This document shows, one piece after another, positions 16,947-25,663 of a stretch of 64,000 nt of DNA. This DNA is from Flavobacterium sp. (GTDB lineage: Bacteria > Bacteroidota > Bacteroidia > Flavobacteriales > Flavobacteriaceae). The DNA is taken from contig JADGMX010000041.1 of the NCBI GenBank assembly GCA_015234525.1, positions 186,001 to 250,000 on the forward strand. The letters run 5' to 3'. Position numbers and translations under genes: made by a program. How positions within the stretch are numbered: position 1 is the stretch's first letter; every line of letters begins with the position of its first letter. The notes under the pieces were generated by a model. That model saw only the letters and a program-made list of their open reading frames with translations. It was not told where the DNA came from and made no database searches.

Positions 16947-17867
16947 TTACGCTTCGACGGTTTTTCGTGAAGGTAAATTCATCAGCACGACTGCCAAAAT
17001 AATCATCAGAATTCCGACCCATTGCAACGGCAACACTTGTTCACTAAGGAAAAAAGCAGCCATCAGAACCGAAACCGGCAACTCTAACGAGGATACAATA
17101 CTTCCCAAACCAATTCCGGTATGAGGAAAACCGGCATTTAACAAAATAGGCGGAATAACCGTACCGAACAAAGCCAATAGAATTCCCCATTTGTATAGAA
17201 TATCGTAGTTATAGGGCGTGTCCTGGGTGGCGATTGTGAAAATTGTCACGATAACTGCACCGCCCAAAAGCATAAACAAACTGCGTTGTGCAGATGAAAC
17301 TCCGAGTGCTACACGGTTTGCCGTAAACATTGTCGCTGTAAATGACGTGGCTGCAAGTAATCCGAAGACCATTCCGCGCCAATCCAAATTGCTTGTAGTA
17401 TCCAAAACTTTGGCAGCGAGAACAGTTCCAAACAGTACAATTATTACCGCTATAACCTTTAATCTGGATGGCAGTTTTTTCTCAAGGAACATTTCTAAGA
17501 TTACCGCAATCCACACGGTCTGCATTAATAGCACAATGGCAATCGACACGTCGATATATTTTACAGACATATAATAGAAAATGCTCGTAAGTCCCATCGA
17601 AGTTCCGGCGATCATTAGCTGTGAAACTTGTTTTTTGGTAGCTTTCACTACGTTATCTTTCAATTTAAAACGATTAAAAGCGTTGATCAAAAGCATTAAA
17701 GTAATTCCGATTGCAAATTGTGAAGAGATAACTTCCGCCGGGGTGAATTTGGTTCCGTGAACGCCAAGATCCGAGTACGCCATTTTTACGAAAGTAGCCA
17801 GCATTCCGTAACTGGCGGCGCCGATTCCGACAAGAACCACGCCTTTAAGAACTGAAGATTGTTTCAT
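16947..17867 (-). CDS. EamA/DMT superfamily transporter
   Basis: The 306-residue protein has about ten hydrophobic helices in two halves of the EamA type (first half ends near VLFGTVLAAKVL, second includes GLGSIVSSLELPVSVLMAAFFLSEQ). DMT transporters move metabolites, often out of the cell. Substrate unknown. A -7 element at 17896-17889 and a 52-base gap suggest it is transcribed separately from the Kai operon upstream, though read-through is possible because no terminator lies between them. Confidence 0.88.
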   Translation of the reverse strand: MKQSSVLKGVVLVGIGAASYGMLATFVKMAYSDLGVHGTKFTPAEVISSQFAIGITLMLLINAFNRFKLKDNVVKATKKQVSQLMIAGTSMGLTSIFYYMSVKYIDVSIAIVLLMQTVWIAVILEMFLEKKLPSRLKVIAVIIVLFGTVLAAKVLDTTSNLDWRGMVFGLLAATSFTATMFTANRVALGVSSAQRSLFMLLGGAVIVTIFTIATQDTPYNYDILYKWGILLALFGTVIPPILLNAGFPHTGIGLGSIVSSLELPVSVLMAAFFLSEQVLPLQWVGILMIILAVVLMNLPSRKTVEA

Positions 17868-17888
17868 TTTTTAATTTTGAAAAGCCGG

Positions 17889-17896
17889 CAAAGATA
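17889..17896 (-). promoter_or_regulatory. -7 element of the EamA transporter gene
   Basis: TATCTTTG on the minus strand, 21 bases before the ATG at 17867 and just after the response regulator stop at 17920. Confidence 0.5.
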
Positions 17897-17919
17897 CGTC
17901 ATTAGTTAGAACAATGCGC

Positions 17920-18318
17920 TTATTTTTGGCCGGCGAGTATTTCCAGAATGGTAACCGGAATTTTTTTGTAGTCGGTCATTTTTAGCGGTTTGACCAAAAA
18001 GCCTTTGGTGCCAAGGTTCATGCACTTTATTTGGTAAGCCGGATTTAAGGTCGACGAGTAAACAATTGTCGGGATTGAACTCAGATTATCGCTTTCATGC
18101 AATTTTTCAAGAGCTTCAATTCCGCTCATGATAGGCATGTTGATATCGGTTAATATCACATCCGGCATTTCGGTTCCTTGTGAAAGATATTGCAGCAATT
18201 CGAGTCCGTTCTTCACTAAATTTATTTGCGTATACGAACCGTGCTGCGAAAATATCTCAAGCATTATCTCGCCATCATCCGGATCGTCTTCGGCAATAAG
18301 AATGTGCAAATTTTTCAT
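17920..18318 (-). CDS. Single-domain response regulator of the Kai operon
   Basis: The 132-residue protein is only a receiver domain: acidic pocket EDDPDD (10-15), phosphoacceptor D58 in VILTDINMPIMSG, Thr/Ser near VYSS (87-90) and Lys110 in GFLVKPLKM. There is no DNA-binding or enzymatic output, so it must act by protein contact, as a phosphate relay or sink. It overlaps the histidine kinase gene by 4 bases and is the last of five genes beginning with kaiC. The pairing with that kinase is inferred from position. Confidence 0.93.
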   Translation of the reverse strand: MKNLHILIAEDDPDDGEIMLEIFSQHGSYTQINLVKNGLELLQYLSQGTEMPDVILTDINMPIMSGIEALEKLHESDNLSSIPTIVYSSTLNPAYQIKCMNLGTKGFLVKPLKMTDYKKIPVTILEILAGQK

Positions 18319-19565
18319 CTCTTAACCATTGGAAAATACAGCCTGAAAACGCTTCCTTTATCAGGAACGCTTTCAACTTCAATTGAGCCATTATGATTCT
18401 CCATAATTTTTTTGCAAATCGCTAAGCCAATTCCGTTTCCGGAATATTCATCGCGCATGTGAAGACGCTGAAAAATCGTAAATATCTTGTTCAACTGATT
18501 GGCTTCCATGCCAATTCCGTTATCCGAAACATCGATGCGATACATTTTTTCGCCGTCTTGACTGGTGACCACATTCGACTTTATTTCAATAATCGGTTTG
18601 TGGTCAGTTTTGCAATATTTTATGGCATTCGACAGCAAGTTAGAAAATAATTGTCGCATTTGCACCTTTGTCGCCTCAACAATAGGCAGAGCATCAGATG
18701 TTACTGTCACATTTCGTTCGCGGATCATCAGTTCCAAATCGTCACGAACTTCAGTCAAAATATCATTTAAATCGACTTTGCCGGAATCGACTTTATTGGC
18801 GCTAAATGCATATTTTACCAAATCGTCAACTAGCGAATTCAGTCTCATAGCCGAATTGTTGATCACCTGCAAACTGTTTAATTCCCTTGCGCCAAACATT
18901 TCCGACCGGGCTTCACTCAAATGCGATGTGTAAGTCAGCATTTTTCGAATCGGTTCTTTGATATCGTGCGAAATCACATGAATGAACTGCTCCAAATTGG
19001 TGTTGGTTAAATGTAACTCGTGGACTTTCAACTCGAGTTGGCGTTGATACTCAACTAGTGCCTCCTCGTGTAATCGCTTCTGCGTTTGATCGGTAATAAC
19101 CACTCCGATTGCATGAACATTCGGTCGCAGATCAGTCAGCGAGATATAGACGTGGATTTTTTTGCTGTCTATATTCAGTAAGATTTCGCCTTTGCGCGGA
19201 CCGTCCTCCAATCCGTTTAATAATTCGGTGAAAATCTCCGGTTCATCGGTATATTCAGTAAAGAAAGTTCCGGTAATTTTTGATGCTGGAACACCGATCA
19301 TTTGTGCAAAGTAATCGTTGCAGTACAGAATTAATCCGTCGTGCGATAAGCTCAGCGCGCCTTCTCCAATTTTTTCGATCAGGACCCGGTAGGTATAATC
19401 CGCACTTTCCATCGAATAGACCTGAGGGGTTCCGTTTTTGTTTAAAACCAATGCATCAACGGCACCTTCGCGGATAGCGTCAATCACATTATTGGCCTCA
19501 AAGAGTTCAGCTTTAAGATCGTCGATTAAAGTCCAGAGAAATTCAATGTTTTCGTTTTTGTCCAC
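18315..19565 (-). CDS. PAS sensor histidine kinase of the Kai operon
   Basis: The 416-residue soluble kinase has an N-terminal helix (about 5-35), a PAS domain (about 55-165, with LILYCNDYFAQMIG and IGVVITDQTQ), a coiled-coil linker, a HisKA dimerisation domain with phosphoacceptor H200 in VISHDIKEP, and a HATPase domain with N box NLLSNAIKY, G1 DNGIGM and G2 YSGNGIGLAI. No transmembrane segment or HAMP is present, so it senses inside the cell. Unlike cyanobacterial SasA it has no KaiB-like thioredoxin-fold domain; the two KaiB proteins encoded just upstream could instead link it to KaiC. This last point is inference. Confidence 0.92.
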   Translation of the reverse strand: MDKNENIEFLWTLIDDLKAELFEANNVIDAIREGAVDALVLNKNGTPQVYSMESADYTYRVLIEKIGEGALSLSHDGLILYCNDYFAQMIGVPASKITGTFFTEYTDEPEIFTELLNGLEDGPRKGEILLNIDSKKIHVYISLTDLRPNVHAIGVVITDQTQKRLHEEALVEYQRQLELKVHELHLTNTNLEQFIHVISHDIKEPIRKMLTYTSHLSEARSEMFGARELNSLQVINNSAMRLNSLVDDLVKYAFSANKVDSGKVDLNDILTEVRDDLELMIRERNVTVTSDALPIVEATKVQMRQLFSNLLSNAIKYCKTDHKPIIEIKSNVVTSQDGEKMYRIDVSDNGIGMEANQLNKIFTIFQRLHMRDEYSGNGIGLAICKKIMENHNGSIEVESVPDKGSVFRLYFPMVKR

Positions 19566-19567
19566 TT

Positions 19568-19861
19568 TTATTCTATGTCTAATATTTTGAGCACTTTTTC
19601 AGTATCAGACAAATCGCCTAAAATGGTGCGTGGGGCACCGGGATGGGTTTTGATCAATGTTGGAATTCCAATAATTTGATAGTCGACCGCCAAATGCTTA
19701 TCCAGGGTAATGTCGATGATTCTGAGTTCATAGTTGTCATCCAAATATTTGTCGCAGATTTTGCGCAAGTTATCCACTGCATCACTTGACTTGGGTGACA
19801 TACCCGCGATGAACAGCATGAAACTGTACTTTTTTGATATAGGATGTTGATTTTGCTCCAC
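19568..19861 (-). CDS. KaiB family protein, second paralogue (divergent)
   Basis: The 97-residue thioredoxin-fold protein shows the KaiB pattern MLFIAGMSPKSSDAV, then LRIIDITLDKHLA, IIGIPTLIKT and RTILGDLSDTEKVLKI. It is more divergent than its neighbour: the position matching the conserved Gly of the GLD segment (S. elongatus Gly88) is Ile, while the Asp two residues later is kept, and the Pro-rich loop reads HPGAP. It follows the other kaiB by 1 base and precedes the kinase by 2 bases. Its role is unknown; partner switching with KaiC or the kinase is inferred. Confidence 0.88.
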   Translation of the reverse strand: MEQNQHPISKKYSFMLFIAGMSPKSSDAVDNLRKICDKYLDDNYELRIIDITLDKHLAVDYQIIGIPTLIKTHPGAPRTILGDLSDTEKVLKILDIE

Positions 19862-19862
19862 G

Positions 19863-20156
19863 TTATTTGTTTAGGGGTTTGATGTTTAACCCCACAAGAA
19901 CTCGCTCCTCGTTTGAAAGGTCACCGATAATTTTCCGAATCGGTTCAGGAAACCTGCGAACCAACGTAGGCACCGCCAAAATCTGATCGCCTTCCGCTAG
20001 TTGTGGACTGACCAAAAGGTCGATGATCTCAATCGAATAGATTCCGTGGAGATGTTCTTCAGCATACTTTTTAATATTGCTCAATGCCTTTATCGATTTT
20101 GGGGTCTGGCCTGCAATATATAGAAGTAGTTGCCATTCAGCCGGTTGTTTTGTCAT
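19863..20156 (-). CDS. kaiB: KaiB family protein, canonical-like
   Basis: KaiB binds KaiC and changes fold in the cyanobacterial clock. This 97-residue protein matches KaiB closely: [54 protein letters not shown] and ERVLVGLN. The prolines of the fold-switching half are present (P63, P70, P72). The Asp of the GLD segment (S. elongatus Asp90) is Asn91 here. It overlaps kaiC by 4 bases, so expression is coupled. Confidence 0.93.
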   Translation of the reverse strand: MTKQPAEWQLLLYIAGQTPKSIKALSNIKKYAEEHLHGIYSIEIIDLLVSPQLAEGDQILAVPTLVRRFPEPIRKIIGDLSNEERVLVGLNIKPLNK

Positions 20157-21853
20157 TTCTTTTGTCGTTTATTTTTGTGGTCTGAGGCGATTTTAGCCTG
20201 CATTTCCTCAGAAGCCCGCAACAAACCGAGTTCTTCCTGAACACTTTCAAATTCGTTTTTCAATTTTTCGATATTCGCCTCAAGCGTTTTCTTACGACGA
20301 GCGATCTCGCGATCCTTTCGGTCAATTTCATCCTGAAGTTTTCGCGCACTAATTTCGTTCATTACCCTGTTTTCATGTCGCGCCATTCCAGTCAATATTC
20401 CGTTCGGTCCGATCTCAACATCCAAAAGGTTGATTCCCAGGTCAGAAATCGTAAACTCGCGAACCTGATTCGAATGACCCATCCCACGCGATTTTACGAT
20501 GAAAATCCCACGGTTTCGTTCGCCAATTCCCTCCATGTCGCGCACGGTTATCCATGTGTCGACTAGCGACGAAATCGAATCTGAGCCCTGATCGGGTCCG
20601 AAATATCCGTTATGTGGCGTCAATGCTGTAAACAGCGCAGTAATATTGTTTATCTTCAGCATATCGATCAATCTAATCAACATCGAGCGCACTTCCTGAA
20701 AACTGCCAATCGTGATCAAATTGCTGATCGGATCGATAATGACCGTCGATGGTTGAAAGGTCTTGATCAATTTCATCAGAGTCAGTAAATGCAGTTCCAA
20801 CCCGTTTATTGTGGGTCTGGACGACTGGATCAGCAGCAATCCTTTCTTTACGTGTGGCTCCAGGTCGATTCCAATCCGACTCATATTCCGAATCAGCTGT
20901 TGCGGCGATTCTTCAAAAGCAAAAAGCACACATTTCTTACCTCTTAAGCATTGTTCATGCGCAAAATATGCGGCAATCGTAGTCTTCGCCGTTCCGGCAG
21001 TTCCCGAAATTAAAATGTTGCTGCCTTGATAGTAACCATGCTCGCTAAACATTTCGTCCAATCCGGGTACTCCGGTACTGACAATCTCGGACGAAACCAT
21101 ATTGTCAAGCTTCAGCGACGTTATCGGCAAAACCATAATTCCGTTTTCATCAATCAAAAATGGATATTCATTGGTTCCGTGCGTTGATCCTCTGTATTTA
21201 ACGATCCGCATCCGTCGGGTCGACACTTGTTCAATCACCCGATGATCCAGCACAATGACACAATCTGAAACATATTCTTCAAGTCCCTGACGCGTTAGTG
21301 TTGCTTCGCCCGCTTCACCGGTAATCACTGCCGTCACGCCTTGATCTTTTAACCAATGAAACAACCTGCGAAGTTCAGCACGCAAAATACTCTGATTATC
21401 CAATCCGCTAAATAACGATTCCAATGTATCGAGAACCACACGTTTCGCCTTAACGGTCTGAATCGCATAGCCTAATCTGATAAAAATGCCATCAAGATCA
21501 TATTCGCCGGCTTCCTCGATTTCAGATCGCTCAACCCGCACATGATCAACAACCAGCTTCTTATCCGCCTTCAATTTTTCAAGATCAAAACCAAGCGATT
21601 TCACATTCATGGTTATATCATTCGAAGGTTCCTCAAACGACATAAATACGCCGGGCTCGTCGTATTCAATAATACCTTTTATGATGAACTGCATTGAAAG
21701 CAGCGTTTTTCCGCATCCCGGTCCGCCACAAATCAGCGTTGGTCTGCCTTTTGGAAAACCGCCTTCGGTAATCTCGTCTAGCCCTTCAACGCCGGTCGGA
21801 GCCTTGGGAAAAACATATTTTCCGGCGGATTTTGATTGATTTTTTTTCTGCAC
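20153..21853 (-). CDS. kaiC: KaiC-like double-domain RecA-type ATPase
   Basis: The 566-residue protein has two RecA/KaiC domains. CI (about 15-250) carries Walker A GGPGCGKT (43-50), the paired glutamates E74-E75 in MSFEEP and Walker B VVLD (139-142). CII (about 255-490) carries a modified Walker A GTAGTAKT (284-291, Ala for the usual Gly), glutamates E314-E315 in FAFEES and Walker B VIID (371-374). The autophosphorylation pair of cyanobacterial KaiC (Ser431/Thr432 in IST) aligns with ISS, S428-S429. A charged coiled coil (about 495-555) extends the C-terminus, making it longer than S. elongatus KaiC. Start GTG at 21853. First gene of the operon. Confidence 0.93.
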   Translation of the reverse strand: MQKKNQSKSAGKYVFPKAPTGVEGLDEITEGGFPKGRPTLICGGPGCGKTLLSMQFIIKGIIEYDEPGVFMSFEEPSNDITMNVKSLGFDLEKLKADKKLVVDHVRVERSEIEEAGEYDLDGIFIRLGYAIQTVKAKRVVLDTLESLFSGLDNQSILRAELRRLFHWLKDQGVTAVITGEAGEATLTRQGLEEYVSDCVIVLDHRVIEQVSTRRMRIVKYRGSTHGTNEYPFLIDENGIMVLPITSLKLDNMVSSEIVSTGVPGLDEMFSEHGYYQGSNILISGTAGTAKTTIAAYFAHEQCLRGKKCVLFAFEESPQQLIRNMSRIGIDLEPHVKKGLLLIQSSRPTINGLELHLLTLMKLIKTFQPSTVIIDPISNLITIGSFQEVRSMLIRLIDMLKINNITALFTALTPHNGYFGPDQGSDSISSLVDTWITVRDMEGIGERNRGIFIVKSRGMGHSNQVREFTISDLGINLLDVEIGPNGILTGMARHENRVMNEISARKLQDEIDRKDREIARRKKTLEANIEKLKNEFESVQEELGLLRASEEMQAKIASDHKNKRQKK

Positions 21854-21893
21854 GTATTTAAAATTTTATTCAGCAAGACTAATTGCTGCGCTA

Positions 21894-21901
21894 AAAATAT
21901 A
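21894..21901 (-). promoter_or_regulatory. Possible -7 element of the Kai operon
   Basis: TATATTTT on the minus strand matches TAnnTTTG in 7 of 8 positions and lies 40 bases upstream of the kaiC GTG. A TTTG occurs upstream (21920-21917) but the spacing of 15 is short. Tentative. Confidence 0.3.
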
Positions 21902-21964
21902 AAATTATTCAGTCGTCAAAATTTGGTTGACATTTTTTGTGAATTGTTCAAGCAGTGCCAGCCG

Positions 21965-22064
21965 ATTTTTAGGAGCTGTTTCCTGCTGTTCGCTACAATC
22001 TTTTATGTGGTTTTCGCAAAGCTACAACCGCATAAAAGGATTTTCACTTCCATCAGGGCTAGGC
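21965..22064 (-). repeat. Intergenic hairpin repeat, copy D (- orientation)
   Basis: On the plus strand it starts ATTTTTAGGAGCT and ends CATCAGGGCTAGGC. The stem is 13 bp with one wobble (22000-22012 with 22026-22038). It lies between the SRPBCC gene stop and the kaiC promoter region. Confidence 0.85.
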
Positions 22065-22079
22065 CTGCCGGAATCCTCG

Positions 22080-22748
22080 TCAATAATTTGTAGCCGACAA
22101 CTCCCTGCCGCTTTCCATAAATTTCCTGAAATCCGCGATGTCTTTCTTAACCATCTTCTTAAACATTGGTCTGAATAGTTTGGACACTTCTTCAGTCAAC
22201 TTCCCTGATGGAGCATAGGATAATGCGACGTTTATTTCGGTCGCGTTGCCAAGATCTTTAAAATGGACATTTCCGGCATTCATCAACGTCGAACCCGTAA
22301 GCGATTGCCATCCAATACGCTGATCAACTTCGTCAAGAACAATCTCGCTTTGCCAGGTAATGTGACCCGGAATTCCAGGAAGATTAACCGACCACTCCGA
22401 ATGGTGTTCGTCAAGAACTTTAACATAATTCAAATGCTTCATAAACAGCGGCAAATTTTCAATCTGACGCCAGAATCGGTAAACTTCATGTGTTGGTCGG
22501 TTTACGATTATTTTGGTTTTCACATTTACATTATGCGTTTTAAGATCAATCGGGTCTCTCTGCAACAAATCGTACAACATGCAATAACCTGTTGCACCTC
22601 GCATAAGCAAGTAAGCGCCTGCTGCTTTTTGAATCGTAGTATTTGGTTTATTTCTGTTGATTAACAACAAAGCCGAACCGGTTACACCCGAAAGCACGCG
22701 CTCAAAGACGCCAACATTTGACCATAAAGGTTTATCATGTGATCCCAT
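22080..22748 (-). CDS. SRPBCC-domain protein with N-terminal DUF2892-like membrane segment
   Basis: The 222-residue protein begins with a YgaP/DUF2892-like part (NVGVFERVLSGVTGSALL, then GAYLLMRGATGYC), which normally forms two membrane helices, and continues with a SRPBCC (START-like, polyketide-cyclase family) domain from about 75 (VNVKTKIIVNRPTHEVYRFWRQIENLPLFM). SRPBCC domains bind hydrophobic ligands in a deep cavity. The combination is known in proteins annotated as cyclase/dehydrase. It is divergent from the stress protein gene, suggesting a shared stress context. Function unproven. Confidence 0.85.
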   Translation of the reverse strand: MGSHDKPLWSNVGVFERVLSGVTGSALLLINRNKPNTTIQKAAGAYLLMRGATGYCMLYDLLQRDPIDLKTHNVNVKTKIIVNRPTHEVYRFWRQIENLPLFMKHLNYVKVLDEHHSEWSVNLPGIPGHITWQSEIVLDEVDQRIGWQSLTGSTLMNAGNVHFKDLGNATEINVALSYAPSGKLTEEVSKLFRPMFKKMVKKDIADFRKFMESGRELSATNY

Positions 22749-22961
22749 AAAACATCGTTTACTTCAAAAGTAGAATTTTGGTAAATCTTGCTTCTTACAA
22801 GATTGTCAAAATATATTATACTTTTTTAAAGAAGGCAACTTAAAAATCATTAAAATGATAGCGGATTTGTATAAACGATAGTTAAAATTCTGTAACGTAA
22901 ATTTTAGAGTCATTTCTGAACTTTGAAGCCGGAAATTAATCCGAATCAAAAATTAACTACA

Positions 22962-23516
22962 ATGGAAAATACGCACAACAACGACAACAATGGCCTAAAC
23001 TCCAGACGTTCAATGGTAACCGGAATGTTTAGCGACCGCGAAAGCACGGAGAACGCGTATCGCTCTCTACACGAACGCGGCTATACAAAAGATGACGTCA
23101 ATTTGATCATGTCTGACGAAACCCGCAAAAGACATTTTTCAGATAAAGACGACAAATCTGATCTCGGAACAAAAGCCGCTGAAGGACTTGGAAAAGGTTC
23201 TGCAATTGGTGGGACTATCGGAGCTATCGCCGGAGTGATTGCCGCAATAGGAACAAGTGTGGCGATTCCCGGCCTCGGACTTATTATCGCCGGACCTTTG
23301 GCAGCCGGACTTGCCGGCGCAGGAGCCGGTGGTTTGACGGGCGGAATTATCGGTGCGCTTGTAGGTAGCGGAATCCCTGAAGACCGTGCTAAAAAATACG
23401 AATCGGGAATTAAGGATGGCCACGTCGTAATGGGTGTTCATCCTCGAAATGATGAAGACGCCGATTTTATCGAAAACTCATGGAGAACTCACAGAGCTCA
23501 GGAAATTCACCGTTAG
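22962..23516 (+). CDS. General-stress type protein with glycine-zipper membrane segment
   Basis: The 184-residue protein starts MENTHNNDNN; an upstream TTG lies in the promoter region and was rejected. The first part (about 18-60) resembles the YflT/general stress domain (MVTGMFSDRESTENAYRSL and RGYTKDDVNLIMSD). The middle (about 80-145) is a Gly/Ala zipper of repeated small residues typical of membrane-inserted stress proteins. The C-terminal part (KKYESGIKDGHVVMGV) returns to the first domain type. A stress role is inferred from family and neighbours. Confidence 0.8.
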   Translation: MENTHNNDNNGLNSRRSMVTGMFSDRESTENAYRSLHERGYTKDDVNLIMSDETRKRHFSDKDDKSDLGTKAAEGLGKGSAIGGTIGAIAGVIAAIGTSVAIPGLGLIIAGPLAAGLAGAGAGGLTGGIIGALVGSGIPEDRAKKYESGIKDGHVVMGVHPRNDEDADFIENSWRTHRAQEIHR

Positions 23517-23526
23517 TCTTATCAAT

Positions 23527-23567
23527 AAAAAATGCCCCCAAATAGTGTCTAACTTTTTGGGGGCATT
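23527..23567 (-). terminator. Intrinsic terminator of htpG
   Basis: AATGCCCCCAAA (23531-23542) pairs with TTTGGGGGCATT (23556-23567). On the minus strand the hairpin is followed directly by TTTTTTATTG, so it fits htpG; it may also stop transcription from the stress gene on the plus strand. Confidence 0.85.
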
Positions 23568-23600
23568 GCAATTTGCGGGCTTTTTTTATTGATACCTATT

Positions 23601-25487
23601 TTATTTGATGAGCTCAAAACTTCTTTTTACGAATGCAGTTAGTTCCTCGCCTTTCAGTAGGTTTTGAGATAACTTCGCCAAATCGAGCGCTTGTTTAACC
23701 AAATGTTCCTGATGCGTTTTGTCCTGAGTTGCAAGGATGTTTGTTGCCAACTCCGAATTTGTATTGACAACCAAGTTGTACATGTCAGGGAAATTGCCCA
23801 TTCCGAACATTCCGCCGCCGCCACTCTGACTCATTTCCTTCATTCGACGCATGAATTCAGGTTGGGTGATGATAAACGGCGAAGCTGAACTGTCTAATGC
23901 TTCAAGTTGAACCGAATAAGTCGTTTTAGGAACAATTTCTTCAACTACAGTTTTCAATTGCTCTTTTTCGACGTCCGAAAGTTTGGAAATAACTTCATCT
24001 TCTTTCTTAATCAAATTATCGATATGATCTGAATCAACTCTGACAAAAGTCAACTTCTCATTATCAGCCTCAAGTTTCTGGATCAAATGCGGAACGATAG
24101 GCGAATCTAACAGCAATACTTCATACCCTTTTTCCTTCGCAGCAGCGATATAACTATGCTGAGCCTCTTTGTTTCCGGCATAAAGAATCACAAGTTTTTC
24201 ATCCTTGTCCGTTTGTTTGTCCTTAAGATTTTCCTTCAATTCTTCAAGCGTGAAGTATTTATCGTCAACCGTCGGGTAAAGCACAAATGCGCCGGCTTTC
24301 TCGTAAAATTTAGGCTCGCTTAACATTCCATATTCAAGCACGATTTTGATGTCGTTCCATTTTTGCTCAAAATCCTCTCGGTTTTCAGTGAAAAGCGATT
24401 TGAGTTTATCGGCAACTTTTCGGGTAATGTAATTCGAAATTTTCTTTACATTCCCGTCTGCCTGCAAGTAAGACCGCGACACGTTAAGCGGAATGTCCGG
24501 CGAATCAATAACACCTTTCAACATGGTTAAAAACTCAGGTACGATTCCCTCAACATTATCGGTCACAAAAACCTGGTTTTGGTAAAGCTGGATCTTGTCT
24601 TTTTGAATTTGAAGGTCTTTCCCAAGTCGCGGGAAATACAAGATTCCGGTCAAATTAAACGGATAATCAACGTTTAAGTGAATATTAAAAAGTGGTTCCT
24701 CGAATTGCATCGGGTACAATTCGCGGTAGAAATTTTTGTAATCCTCATCAGAAAGATCCGCAGGTTGTTTTGTCCATGCCGGATTTGGGTTGTTGATGAT
24801 ATTATCAACCTCGATGGTTTCAGCCTTGTAATCCTCAGGCGCATCTTCCGGTTTTGGAAGTGTTTCCGATTTTGTTCCGAATTTAATCGGAATCGGCATA
24901 AACTTGTTGTATTTATTTAGAAGTTCTTTTATTTTATTTTCTTCCAAGAACTCAAGTGAATCCTCTGCGATGTGTAGAACAATCTCGGAACCACGATCAG
25001 TTTTATCAGAAGGAACCAGTGTAAATTCAGGGCTGCCATCGCAAGTCCAATGCGCTGCCGGTTCATCTTTATACGATTTGGTGATGATCTCAACTTTTTC
25101 GGCCACCATAAAGGCTGAGTAAAACCCGAGTCCAAAATGTCCGATAATACCTGAATCTTTGGCAGAGTCCTTATACTTGTCCAAAAATTCTTCAGCACCT
25201 GAAAACGCAATTTGGTTAATGTACTTTTCAACCTCTTCGGCTGTCATTCCGATTCCCTGATCTTTGATAATGAGCTTTTTGTTTTCCTTGTCGATTCGGA
25301 CCTCGATCATCGGATTGCCATAGTCAACTTTAGCCTCACCAATGCTGGTCAGGTGTTTCAACTTTAGCGTGGCATCTGTAGCATTTGAGATTAATTCACG
25401 TAGGAAAATCTCATGGTCGCTATATAAAAATTTCTTGATAAGGGGAAAGATGTTTTCAACTGAAACGTTAATTTTTCCTGTTGTCAT
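23601..25487 (-). CDS. htpG: Molecular chaperone HtpG (Hsp90)
   Basis: HtpG is the cytoplasmic, ATP-dependent Hsp90. The 628-residue protein has the N-terminal GHKL ATP site: FLRELISNATDA, IKDQGIGMT and IGHFGLGFYSAF, followed by the middle domain (YFPRLGKDLQ, VFVTDNVEGIVPEFL, GVIDSPDIPLNVSRS) and a C-terminal dimerisation domain. It lacks the MEEVD tail, as expected in bacteria. The gene is monocistronic, with a terminator right after it, and divergent from a lipoprotein gene. The region upstream contains TCTTTTCAAATAAAAGA, an inverted repeat of 6-bp arms, of unknown meaning. Confidence 0.97.
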   Translation of the reverse strand: MTTGKINVSVENIFPLIKKFLYSDHEIFLRELISNATDATLKLKHLTSIGEAKVDYGNPMIEVRIDKENKKLIIKDQGIGMTAEEVEKYINQIAFSGAEEFLDKYKDSAKDSGIIGHFGLGFYSAFMVAEKVEIITKSYKDEPAAHWTCDGSPEFTLVPSDKTDRGSEIVLHIAEDSLEFLEENKIKELLNKYNKFMPIPIKFGTKSETLPKPEDAPEDYKAETIEVDNIINNPNPAWTKQPADLSDEDYKNFYRELYPMQFEEPLFNIHLNVDYPFNLTGILYFPRLGKDLQIQKDKIQLYQNQVFVTDNVEGIVPEFLTMLKGVIDSPDIPLNVSRSYLQADGNVKKISNYITRKVADKLKSLFTENREDFEQKWNDIKIVLEYGMLSEPKFYEKAGAFVLYPTVDDKYFTLEELKENLKDKQTDKDEKLVILYAGNKEAQHSYIAAAKEKGYEVLLLDSPIVPHLIQKLEADNEKLTFVRVDSDHIDNLIKKEDEVISKLSDVEKEQLKTVVEEIVPKTTYSVQLEALDSSASPFIITQPEFMRRMKEMSQSGGGGMFGMGNFPDMYNLVVNTNSELATNILATQDKTHQEHLVKQALDLAKLSQNLLKGEELTAFVKRSFELIK

Positions 25488-25625
25488 GGGTTTCGTTTTT
25501 TTGTTAAATTCTCTGGCGCCGTCTTTTCAAATAAAAGACCAATTCGCAAAAGTGTGACAAAATGTCGGGATGTTAATTTAGTTTTAAATATCCGCCATTT
25601 TTTAACATATCGCGATTTCTACTTG

Positions 25626-25633
25626 TATATTTG
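25626..25633 (+). promoter_or_regulatory. -7 element of the lipocalin-like lipoprotein gene
   Basis: TATATTTG matches TAnnTTTG exactly, 30 bases before the ATG at 25664. No clear TTTG at -33 is seen. Confidence 0.55.
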
Positions 25634-25663
25634 TTAGGAACTAACCTGTAATACCAACTGAAA

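Noticed and set aside
21854..22079. A kaiA gene upstream of kaiC
   Set aside because: The gap holds only promoter-like sequence and repeat copy D; no open frame of KaiA length is present.
24678..24920. Frames antisense to htpG, recQ, ffh, folD and other long genes
   Set aside because: They are shadows of well-supported genes, with no family motifs, start signals or promoter.
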